NCBI GenBank assembly: GCA_024220525.1
Contig: JAMYWO010000012.1
Location: 1 to 58,027, forward strand
Direction: 5' to 3'
From: Cochliopodium minus
Taxonomy: Eukaryota; Discosea; Himatismenida; Cochliopodiidae
Length of the DNA: 58,027 nt
Within the stretch, counting starts at the first letter, position 1. Every line of letters begins with the position of its first letter. The notes under the pieces were generated by a model. The model saw only the letters and a program-made list of their open reading frames with translations. It had not been told where the DNA came from and made no database searches. A program made the translations under genes and the position numbers. Shown piece by piece: positions 23,501-34,346 of the stretch.

Positions 23501-26500
23501 CATCTTAAGGGACACTCGTTCTTTAAAAATATTCGATGTCAATGTTTTCAAGACTATTTCTTTCAAATACCTCAAGAGATTTGAATTAATTGGAATGAAA
23601 AAGATATTCGAAACGAAAACCCTGAATAGTATCATCCACCAGCTCAAAAACAGTTTACTTGAGTATCTACTTTTTGCAGGAGCTACTTTTCCAGTAGAAT
23701 CCATCAAAACTTTGACAGATTACCTCGAGCAACCAAACTGTTCTCTCTTTCACTTGAAAATGATAAACGTAAAGTTATCCACCGAAAGTTTAAATAGAAT
23801 TATCCTCTCCATTTCTAAAAACGCCAATTTGTATGGAATCGATTTTTCAAGCAACCAAATTGATACAGAAACCCTCAAAAAATTGTTTGAATTAGTGATC
23901 AACAATGATTATCAAGAGCTCTACCTTTCTAATTGTTCAATGAATGACGATAGCATAGAAACTTTCACTTCTCTTTTGAAATACAGTTATAGCTTGAAAA
24001 CTCTCGATATTTCCGAAAATCAATTCTCCACTTTCTTCATCAAAAAAATGGTGGACATTGCACAATCGAATATCACTCTTCCTCTTTGTAATTTTAGCTA
24101 TTCAGTGCTCAACTTCAACTCTCCTTTCATTTCTCGCCAAATCAACAGTTTGATCAAAGAAAACAGAAAGAATCAGTTGAGAGGATTAGAATTTGAAAAG
24201 ATTTTCGAAAAGAAAAAAGTTTCAGACAAAATAGAGAAGCTCATGCCTTCCACCCCCTTGAGTTCGATCGTGCTTTACAGATCATTGGAAAGTTACAAAG
24301 ATTCAAAGTTGATGGATATCATTTCTGCTAAAAGTTTGAAAATCATAAAAAACAAAGAATCCTCGAGAGACAGTGACATGATTTCTCCAAACAAGTCAAA
24401 CTCTTCTCCTGTTGTAAACGAGAAATCTTTTTCTTTGAAAACAAGTGGAAAGTTGAAAAGTGCATCTTTCTTTTTGAAGGAAGAAGATACTTCCGATACT
24501 AAAGTTTCTTTTGACTTTGACTCTACAGGTGACAAAAGCAGTGTAAATGAAAACCTTCTTAGTTTCTTTGAGAAAGACGAGAAAAAAAAGAATGATGAAC
24601 CAGTGATAAACTTCAACAAACTGGACCTCTCTTGGTTCAACCTCACCAACCAAAACATCCCAAAAAATTTGATAGAATTCGATTATTTCGAAACAGAATA
24701 CAATTTTGAAAAATTGAAGATCATTGATTTTTCTGCCAACAACTTGGATGAGATTCCAAAACAAATTCTAAATCTCAAGTTCGTTGAGCATCTTTACTTG
24801 GGAAGCAACAACATAGAAACAATTTCACCAGATATCTCTAATCTCTCAACACTCATCACACTCGATCTGAGAAACAACCTTATCATAAGAGTCCCTGAAT
24901 CTCTTTCTAAACTCACCAACCTAAAGAGTTTATTCCTCCACTCAAATAACATCCATTATATAAGACCTTGTATTCTTGGTAATCTCAAAAAACTGGAAAA
25001 GCTCACTCTCCATAGTAACTTTCTGTATTCCCTTCCTCTTGATTTGTTTGAAAAATGTAAGAATGTCAAAGAATTTTCAGCGTTCGACAACAAATACGAC
25101 AACTTGAAAAAAGATTGTTATGAAGTATGGGGAAACAAGAAGACAAAACTGAATTGGAGCTCAAACTCTATTGAAAACTTGCCATACGAGATCTATTTGA
25201 TGAGTGAATTGACAGAGTTGGATTTGAGCAATAACAAGTTGAAGTATTTACCTCCTCACATCTCTTCACTTACAAACTTGAAGAAACTGGATTTGAGAAA
25301 CAACAACTTGACAGAACTTCCTTTTCAAATTTGCCATCTTCTCTTTTCCTTGGAAGCCCTTCATATTTCAGGCAATAATAATTTGAGATTGCCAAAAGAT
25401 TTGATTGTTCAATCCGACAAACCAATTTCAATAAATCAATACTCTTTGTTGACCAGCTTCTACGAGAATTATGAAAAACAACTCTTACAAAGAAAGACTG
25501 TTACACTTTGCGTCCTTGTTGAAAGTGAAGCAGATTTTAGATACTTTACAAATGAATTTCTAGTTTTTCAGAGAAAGAGTTCTTTTGAAATCACCTTTGA
25601 TGCAAACAAGAGCATGGAGAGTTCTCCCATCTTCAAACCAATCAGAATCACAGATTCCAAAATAGCAGAGTTTGCAAGTAGCAGCATGAGAGCATTCCAA
25701 CAAAATTCAAATGAATCAGAGGAAACCCTAAACATATCACATGAAAAGATAAAGGAATTTGCAAAGAAGATGAAAGTCAACTCTCTCAAAAAACTTGAAA
25801 TCGGGAAAAACAATTTCTACAGAGAAATAGATGTTCCCATTTATGATCTTAAATTCAAAGTGATTGGCTTCAACGATAATTCTTTGTTTCACTTTTATTC
25901 TTCCATTCTTGGAGACAGCAATGAAAACATTTTTGTTGTCATTTCTAGTATTTCTGGGAATGTGAGTGAACTTGGATCTAAGCTTCAAACAATCAGATCT
26001 ACTCAAAAAGGACCTGTTGTTATATTGGGAAACAATGCGAGCAAATACAACCAAAAAAAGAGAAAAGAAATCGAAGTGGCAGCAACCAAGAAGTTTACAG
26101 GAATCTTTCAGAACATAATTGGTCTTTCTTTCATGGTCACACAGAACACAAAATGGTTCATCAGACTGATCTCGAAAACTGTTGCTAAATTCGTCAAGGT
26201 ATCTCCTGAACAATTACAACTAGAAAACATGATAGAGATTGAAGCAAACTTTCTTAATCCTTTTCCCATCGTAAAATACTCTCAGTTTTACAACATTGCA
26301 AAGGGATGCAGTTTAAACAATCGTAAGATCAAAACTCTCCTGGAAACTTGCCAAAACAGTGGTTCAATTGTTTATTTCAACCCAACTAACTGGGGAGAAA
26401 ACAAAATTGTGGTTCTGCAGCCTTTTTTTCTCGTTATATTGCTTTCACATGTCATCAATTACTCAAAGAGATCGAATGGAATCTTGGATTTGTATGGATG

Positions 26501-28762
26501 TTACTTGGAATTTATTGGAAATGATACCAATCTCTTGTTTTCTCCCATGTGGATCTTGAGTTTTACAAGATTCATCCAAAAAACAGAATTTGCTTTTGAT
26601 TTTTGCGGAAATGATACGATCTATCTCCAATTCAAAAAGGTCTGTAAAGATACAGGCAGTGGACATATGAGCAAAATTTTTGTGGTTCCATCACAACTTC
26701 AAGAAACAAAATACGATTGGGAAACAATCACTGATTTGTGGGATACCTACGACTTTTATCATCAACCCAAAGAAGATAATCACTCGGAGAAGAACGATAA
26801 AATTTCTGTTTTGCAAGAAATCAAGAAAGATTTTTTCTTCAGAGACAGCATTGATACCTATTCGATTTCGGGAGATGATGATATCGAAGTAAAACTGGTG
26901 GAAAAGTGGTATTTCCTCGCCATTTTCTCCTACCCAATTTTCAACAAGCTGTTTTTTCAAGCATTAAAGATAAATGGTGTGCAAATCTTGCGCTTTTGGA
27001 AAAAGACGATTCTCTTCAGAATAGAAAACAACTGCTTCGCAATCGGAGTATTCCCCGAAGAATCAGGCTACTTCATAAAGTTCAAAGTGAAAGGGATCAA
27101 AGCGCAATACTACTTTTTCATCATCGACGACATCATAGAAACACTCCTCAAGGTTTACATGAGCTCATCCAAAATACCCACTTACTATGGAGCCATTCCT
27201 AACAATAGTTGTGAAGAAACATCTCTTATCAAAACTCGTGTTTTGGAGCATGCAGTCTTTGAACAAAGGAAATTCATCCAATGTCCTTCTTGTTCGCTTG
27301 ATGGTGTAGAACATTTTCTCTTCACTTCTAAAATTGCTCCTTTTCTTTCTTTGAAGCAATTCCAGGAGTATCTCGCCTCTCCCAAACAGATTTCTAACAA
27401 GGAGGAAATCGCCAGAGGAAGCAGGGGGATCATTTACAAATCCAATTTTTCCAGATCTAATTCCGTCATCGCATTAAAAGAGTTTCATATCGAAGATGTA
27501 AATTCTCTTGATGAAATCTCTCAACTCATCGGATGTTGGAGGTAAATAAAAAAAGAAAAAGATTTATTTTTAACAAATTTTTTTCATTCTTTTATTTAAC
27601 AGGAGAGAAGTGAGCATGCTTTGTATTTTAAGTGGAAAACCAAACATCATCGAAATAAAGGGATACACACTTTATCCTCATTCGATCATCATGGAGTTTG
27701 CAGAATTTGGAGATCTCTCTCAATTCCTCAAATCTCCTCATTCCCAAAAGATGACATTGTTGGAAAAGTACAAGATTGGTGAAGATTTGGCCCGAGCACT
27801 TGATGTTTTACATTCTTTTCAACCAAAGATTGTTCATAGAGATGTCAAAAGTTTGAATGTTTTGGTCACTCAGTTGATTCCTTTGACTGTGAAGTTGAGT
27901 GACTTCGAAACTGCTTGTTTCGTGCCTCATTTCCACACCGGAAAATGTAATATTGATAATCCTGTTTGGATGGCACCTGAACTAATTTTGGGATTGAGGT
28001 AAATTTAAAAACTTTAAAAAACAATACAATAAGTCAAGATCTTTTGATTGAATATCCTTTCTCATTTTAATTTAAAATAATGAAACAAGATATAAAAGAG
28101 ATTTTTGAATATCCTTTTACAAAATCTTTATTTTTTTGATTAGATACAATGAAAAAGTGGATATTTACAGTTTGGGAATCGTTTTGTGGGAAATACATAC
28201 AAGACAACTTCCTTTTGAAGATACAGACCTTTTCAACAACGAATTGGAAAGAGAAATCGCAATCAACGGGCTGCGTCCAAAAATAGATCAGAAGAACAAG
28301 GAATGGGACCACAACTACGTCTGTCTTTTGAAATCATGCTGGTCAGAAGTTCCCTCTTTCAGACCTCCTGCAAACGAAATAGCAAACGAACTTTCAAAAC
28401 TAAGAGAAGGTCAAAATATAGATCTTTCAAGTTTACATAGAACTTTGGATGTTGATGCTTATGACATGTCTACTTCCACTGATACCAATTTTACTCCAAC
28501 TATCCGCAAAAGACTTTTCATGAATAGAAAGAGAGGGAATACTTTGGATAAGGCTCAACTTTCTGATAGTCTTTTGAATTACAACCCTTTGAACTTGAAA
28601 CAGAAAAAGAGATCTTATTTGACTTTGAAAGATAAGAGTTCTGTCAATCATTTTGAAAAGATCATGTGGTTGGAGACTCCCCGTAGTTCTAATCTTCAGA
28701 GCAACATTGAGGAATCTATGAATCAGTTTGAAGAAATTTTTGAGGAAAATGAAGATAATTAA
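20565..28762 (+). CDS. Roco-family protein 2, tandem paralogue of Roco 1
   Basis: Six exons: 20565-20654, 20710-20937, 21193-21446, 21551-27541, 27603-27998, 28144-28762, about 2525 residues. Domain order is as in Roco 1: two DEP modules, pseudokinase (KKGVVFGNMTLNH in the place of HRD; CAPETFSGQYSSASDIWN), GTPase with P-loop GPPTSGKKT and G4 VNKCD, RI-type LRRs, a longer acidic/Ser linker near 24360-24600, leucine-rich repeats, Roc-like region, COR, and a TKL kinase with HRDVKSLN, DFE and WMAPE. Exon 3 has the same length (254 nt) in both genes. The kinase glycine loop is better kept here (ARGSRGIIYK) than in Roco 1 (AKGSRAVIYK). The C-terminal tail after the kinase is unrelated to that of Roco 1. 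Confidence 0.88.
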
Positions 28763-28977
28763 TTTTTTGATTTTCTATAAAAAAAAAACTTTACTTTTTT
28801 TTTTCGTGATGAAATGAAATATATATTAAAAGAGATTATTTATTTTTTAAAAAAAAAAGAAATTCACATCTTGATTGTTTTTGATTTTGGTGAATAATTC
28901 TCGAATTGAAATTAAAATAATTTTCAAAAAAAATAAAAAAAAATTGAATTGAAAAAATAAAAAAGATAATCGGAAAA

Positions 28978-29854
28978 ATGATTGGGGACTTAACAAGTGA
29001 AGAAGATATTTTAACTATTTCAGATAATGTGATAGAAATAGAAAATTCCAATGAGAATGAACAGGATAATGATGAGAATGAAGAGAAGGAGAATGAAATT
29101 GATATGAATAAAGAGAAAATTAAATCACAATTGAGAATGAGAAAATTAATAAAGAAAGAAACTCCTCAAATAATAAATTTATTGGTTAAAAGTTTTTCAA
29201 AATCAAAGAGATTTGATTACGTACTTCATGATGAAACAGTTGAATTGTCAGAAAATTTTTTATCAAAGATATTCCTCGAAAATCTAAATTGGTCATTCAA
29301 AGAACATGATTGTATTTATGGTGAGAATATTTTTCTTTAAATTTTTCTTTCTTTGAAATTTCAATAATTTTAATTTCGAAAAAAAAGGAATATATTTGAA
29401 AGAGAAATTGATAAGTGTTATTATAATGATACCTCCTGATTCGAAAAATACAATAAGTTTTGTAGAATCAATGAAATTCGTTGTAAAAAATTTTAAAGGA
29501 ATAGATCTTTTGAAAAAATTAAAAGTTTTAGCAGACTTTGTACACAAACCTTATTTGCAATACACCAAAGAAAAGAATATAAAGCATTATTTCTTGTGGT
29601 ATATCGCAACTGATATTCAATACAGAAACACGGGAGCTTCAACAATGCTGATGGAATTCTTGTGCAATAAGTTTGATATTGCAAAGATACCCTGCATCCT
29701 TTACACTTGGGACGAAACAAAAATAGAGTATTTTAAAAGATATTCTTTTGAGAATTTTAAAGATTTAGAAATAACAGAAGAAAGACAAAAAAAGTATCCT
29801 GATGTTCCAAAGGCTTTTTATATGATAAGAGAGCCAAAAAATAATAATAATTAA
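28978..29854 (+). CDS. GNAT-family N-acetyltransferase
   Basis: Two exons, 28978-29320 and 29388-29854, about 269 residues. The ATG sits behind an A-rich leader. An acidic Asn/Glu-rich N-terminus of about 45 residues precedes a GNAT fold: KKETPQIINLLVKSFSKS (helices 1-2), ISVIIMIPPDSK (beta strands), HYFLWYIATDIQYRNTGAS with the acetyl-CoA-binding segment that follows (QYRNTGASTMLMEFL, a variant of Q/RxxGxG/A), then ILYTWDETKIEYFKRYSFENF, the usual strand-helix pair where the side chain of the acceptor site lies. The substrate is unknown. Confidence 0.8.
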
Positions 29855-29921
29855 AATTTCAAAAAAAAATGTTTAATTAAATTCTTTTATATAAAATGTT
29901 TTTTTTTTTCAATAACCAAAA

Positions 29922-32040
29922 TCACAAACCACCCGAGTTAGAAATAACAACATTTTTAAGAGGAGTTCCCTTCTCAGAACCTTCTCTCTCAATATTTTTG
30001 ACAATGTCCTGACCATCAATGACCTCACCAAATACAGTATGTTTATTATCAAGCCAATCACAAACAACAGTTGTCAAGAAAAACTAAAATTAGTTAAAAA
30101 AAAAAAAAAGAAATAATTAGTAAAAAATTAAATTTAAAATTTTAAAAATAATTTTTACTTGAGAAGAGTTTGTATCTTTTCCTGCGTTTGCCATGGACAA
30201 CAAGAAAGGTTTGTCGTGTTTCATGATAAAGTTTTCATCCTTGAAAGAACTACCATAAATAGATTCACCACCCCTTCCATTACCAAGAGTGATGTCACCA
30301 CCTTGAACCATAAAGTTGGGGATGATTCTATGAAACTTGGAACCCTTATAATGCAAAGGTTTACCAGTGTTCTTGCTCAAAGTGTTACCAACACACAAAG
30401 AATAAAAGTTTTTACAAGTTAAAGGGACAACTTCATCGAACAATTCGAAGACGATTCTCCCTGCAGGCTTGTTGTCGATTTCGACGTCAAAATAACACCT
30501 GGATCTCTTGGTGACGGTCCTCTCGGCACTTCTGTCTCTGCTAGTCTTTCTCTTTTTGGGAGATTGGCTCCTGTTTCTCCTTTCGTCGCGATGTCTTTCG
30601 TCACGATGTCTATCATCTCTTCTTTCATCTCTTCTTTCATCTTTGTATCTATCATCTCTTTGTCTGTCATCCCTATTTTCTCCAACAACAGAAGATGTAG
30701 ATGTGGGTTGATTCTCAGAAGGAGGATGTGTGGAAGAGGAGGAAGAAGGATGCTCACTCCTTTTTTCATCTTTGTATCTATCTTCTCTGCTTGATCTTCT
30801 TTCTCTGCTGCTTCTTTTCTCCCTGCTCCTTCTCTCATAACTTCTGTCCCTGCTTCTTCTTCTTTCGTAACTTCTGTCCCTGCTCCTCCTTCTTTCGTGA
30901 CTCCTGTCCCTGCTGCTTCTTCTCTCCCTTCTATCATCATATCTGTCTCTGCTTCTACGATCCCTTCTATCATCATATCTGTCTCTGCTTCTACTTCTAG
31001 ATCTACTTCTCTTACCCCTATATCGATTTTTAAAAAGGTTAATAAATTTATATTGGAAATAAAAATATTTAAGAGAAGGATGCATGAATATAGGATGTAT
31101 AAAAATATTAAGGAATAGTTTGAAATGTGATTTTTTTTTTTTTTTTACCCACATTTTCTGATCAATTCATTTTTGAGAGATCTATCGATAGGCCTCATAT
31201 GCATGAAATTACAAAACCCTCCACGATTGCATCCCTGTTTCTCAAATTGTCTGCACTTTGCTTCCCTAAAGTTAGTGACGGGAGAGAATTCAGGCAAGAT
31301 GGGCCTCTTATCATAGAATCTTCCCTTCAAATCTTTCAAGGCATCTTCGGCATGTTGTTCCTCAAAGTATTTGACGTAGACATTTCCAAGTAAATGTTCA
31401 CCAAGGTTAGAACAAACTACAAGATCATCTATCTCTCCATATTTGGACAATTCCTCCCACATATCCAAGTAGAACTCTTCAAAATCCTCTTGTAGAACCT
31501 TTTCTGTGATTTGTGGATCTTCCACTCCCAATGCTAGTTGTTTTTGTTGTGGATCAAGATATAAATTGGGCATCATCACTGTTGGACTCAATGATGGGAT
31601 GTTGTGTATTCTGCTGCATCTTTCTCCGTGTCTGCATGCTCCTATTTTGAAATAAAATGAACAATTGACCCTATAATTTGTTTATGATTTGGCGAGAAAA
31701 GAAAAATAGAAAAGTTAATAAAGAAGAAAAAACAAAAAGAAATTATCTTGTTAGTTTCAAAAAAAAAAATTATAATTCTCCAAAAAAATATAAATAGACC
31801 TAAAAAAAAAATTTTTTAAAAAGAAGAAGAAAATATATGCTTTTTTTTGTATTATTGTATTGATAGATGGCTATTAAACCTAAAAATCTATAATGCTAAA
31901 TTTTTTTTATCAAAACAAAATTTATATAAAAAAAATTTGAGAATTTTTTTTTTTATTTACTTGTCCTTTTCTGTGCAAAAAATGGATGCCATGTATTCAG
32001 CTCCACCTTCATCTTCTTCTCCACCTCTATGATCTCTCAT
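29922..32040 (-). CDS. U2AF35-RS-cyclophilin fusion protein
   Basis: Four exons: 32040-31961, 31670-31149, 31017-30159, 30083-29922, about 540 residues. The N-terminal half is the small U2AF subunit: [20 protein letters not shown] across intron 1, CCCH finger 1 ([11 protein letters not shown]), a UHM-type RRM (GNVYVKYF), and finger 2 ([19 protein letters not shown]). An RS domain of about 160 residues follows. The same uninterrupted exon then continues into a cyclophilin: [34 protein letters not shown], with Arg, Phe, Gln, Trp and His of the prolyl-isomerase site all kept. U2AF35 recognises the 3' splice-site AG; cyclophilins are common spliceosome partners, so one splicing factor with built-in isomerase activity is inferred. 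Confidence 0.87.
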
Positions 32041-32899
32041 TTATTTTTTAAATTATTAAAACTAATTTTTTTTTATTTTTTTTTTATATTTTCTTTGAAA
32101 GATCCTATACTCTTTGTATATTATTTGTCATCATCACAACATTTTGATTCAAGATTTAATTAATTTGTGATCAAATGACGAAATGAAAATTTCTTTTTAG
32201 AATAATTAATAACTTTTCCTTCCTTCAAGTTTAATATAATCAAATCTCAATAAATTCATTAAATTTTAGCAATTTGATTTTGTCGAAATTTAATTGAGTT
32301 TGTTTTGTGAGAGGAAGTAAACTTTTCTAAATTTTCTTTGAGCTTTTTTTATTTGATTAAAAAAAAAATTAAAAAAAACAAATGAAATAAAAAACATTGA
32401 ATATTTTTAAAATAAGAAAGAAATTTGGGAAGTAATGACAATCTAGTTATTTTGAGTAAGTTAAATAAAAAATTGTTCGAGTAAGTTAAAGTTAAGTTTT
32501 TAAATTAAAAAAAAATTAGCAAAATCAATATTTAGTCTAACAGTTTTTTGAAAAATTAATACATGATCCTCATTGTTAAATAAAAAAAATCTTTTTAGGT
32601 TAGACAGTTCGGGAATAAAATTAATTTACCCACTTTAATCCCCTAATTGCACATTTGCTATTTTTAATTGTAAATTTTTTTAGAGGGAGTTTTTGGAATT
32701 TGATTTTGAATAATTCAAATTCCCCAGATTGACTAATTGAATTCTATGTGTTCATTACCACAAACGGAAATAAAGAGGGGATTTTGGTAAATTATTTTCA
32801 AACTCGGTAAAATTTTTATAAGAGGAAAAATAATAAATTAAAAATTCCCTTTAAAAAATATAAAAATCTTATCAAAGTGTTTATATATTTAAAAAAAAG
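32041..32899. other. spacer between diverging genes
   Basis: About 860 bases, very AT-rich with many A and T homopolymers. No coding frame, RNA gene or repeat was recognised. It lies between two divergent start codons, so it must hold both promoters. Confidence 0.5.
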
Positions 32900-34149
32900 A
32901 TGGATAAAAACAGTTCATCCGACAATAAAATGGAAATAATAAAAAATGTTCAGATAGTAAAAGAAGATAACAAAAAAAGGAAAACAACATTGGCAAAAAC
33001 TGATATCCAAAAGAGAACAAGAAATGCAAAGAAAACACAAAATTTGAAGTGTCCAAAGTGCAAAAAGAATCAAATAGAAACAGCAAAGTTCTGTCATTCT
33101 TGTGGATTTCGTTTGGGAAACGAAATTGAATTGAATAATTCAAAATTATTAAATGAAATTAATCTGTTAAAGAAAAAAAATGAAGACTTGGAAAAACTGA
33201 TTCAATTAAGAATGTTTAGTTGTAAAATGAAAGAAAGATTTATATGCTTTTTTCGTTTAAAAAAATTTTTTTTTTTTTAAATAGCAAATCAATTATGGTT
33301 CGTTATGAAATTGATATTTCCAATTGATGGAGTGATTTCATATCCTATGCAATCATATATAATAGAATCTAATCCTACGTTCAATAATTTGTTGGGATAT
33401 GAGAGTTTAGAAAATATGTTTTACCCTGATCTCTTTCACAAAGATCACATTGTGAGATTGGATGAGAAGAATTTCTTCATCAAAGTTGAAAGAAATGCTA
33501 AAATAAAGAATCCAAAGCTGATATACGAGGATGTTGTTTATTTAAGACATTCGAGAGGGCATTATATCCATATGGCATTACAAGGAACTTTTTATTTCGT
33601 AAGATTTATTAGATATTTTGATTTATACTGTTATTTATATCAATATAGGATTCACATACAAGATTACCAAGTATAAGAATCATTTATATCAAGAAGATAT
33701 TGGAACTCAATGTTGCAGAAGATGAATTACCAAAGACCCATGAAGTCCCACCCAAAATACATTTCTACACCGATAACTTGAAAGATTTGCCAGATTTCAT
33801 CAAAAGATTCTGCCACAAGCCCCAAAACGATCAGATCCAAGATAAAGATACAATACCACCCAATCCCTCCCAGATCTTCCTCAAATACAATCAAAATGAG
33901 CCAATTTATCAAGATCCCTCTCCCATTAACAATCATAAATCTAATGCCAATTCTCATGATTTCTTAGTTGTTTCCTCTGTTTCTCCTAATCCCATCTTTG
34001 ACGATTTCCAACCATCTCTTCCTTCCTCTATAAATCAGGGTTCTTCTTTATCCAATTTTACTATCAACAATGGCAATGATAATGATAATTCTGCCAGTGA
34101 TCTCAATAAGGATTATGTCAATAATGAGGATATTTTCAATTTCTTCTGA
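32900..34149 (+). CDS. zinc-ribbon, leucine-zipper and PAS-like protein, possible transcription factor
   Basis: Three exons, 32900-33218, 33285-33598, 33649-34149, about 377 residues. A basic Lys-rich N-terminus leads to a zinc ribbon CPKCKKNQIETAKFCHSCG (two CxxC), followed at once by a heptad stretch (NNSKLLNEINLLKKKNEDLEKL). The middle part (ESNPTFNNLLGYESLENMF ... LRHSRGHYIHMALQGTFYF) has the look of a PAS domain. The C-terminal 150 residues are Pro/Ser/Asn-rich and probably disordered. The arrangement of basic segment, zipper, PAS and low-complexity tail suggests a DNA-binding regulator, but this is inference. The first donor (A|GTTGTA) is weak. Confidence 0.65.
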
Positions 34150-34346
34150 TATTCTCATTTTTTTTCCTTTTTTCAAAGTATTTTATTCTTTTTTCTGTTG
34201 CATTAAAAAATTTTCTTTCATTAATGCTCAATCAGATTTCTCATTTTATTTTATTTATTTTAAAAATCTTTAAATTGGTTTTATCTTCTTTTTTTATTTG
34301 TAAATTTCTCTTTTTTTTTTTTTAAAACTCAAATTAGGCTCTTGTT

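Noticed and set aside
30419-31000. Open frames opposite and beside the RS domain
   Set aside because: They are translations of the same repetitive RS codons in other frames and have no conserved content.
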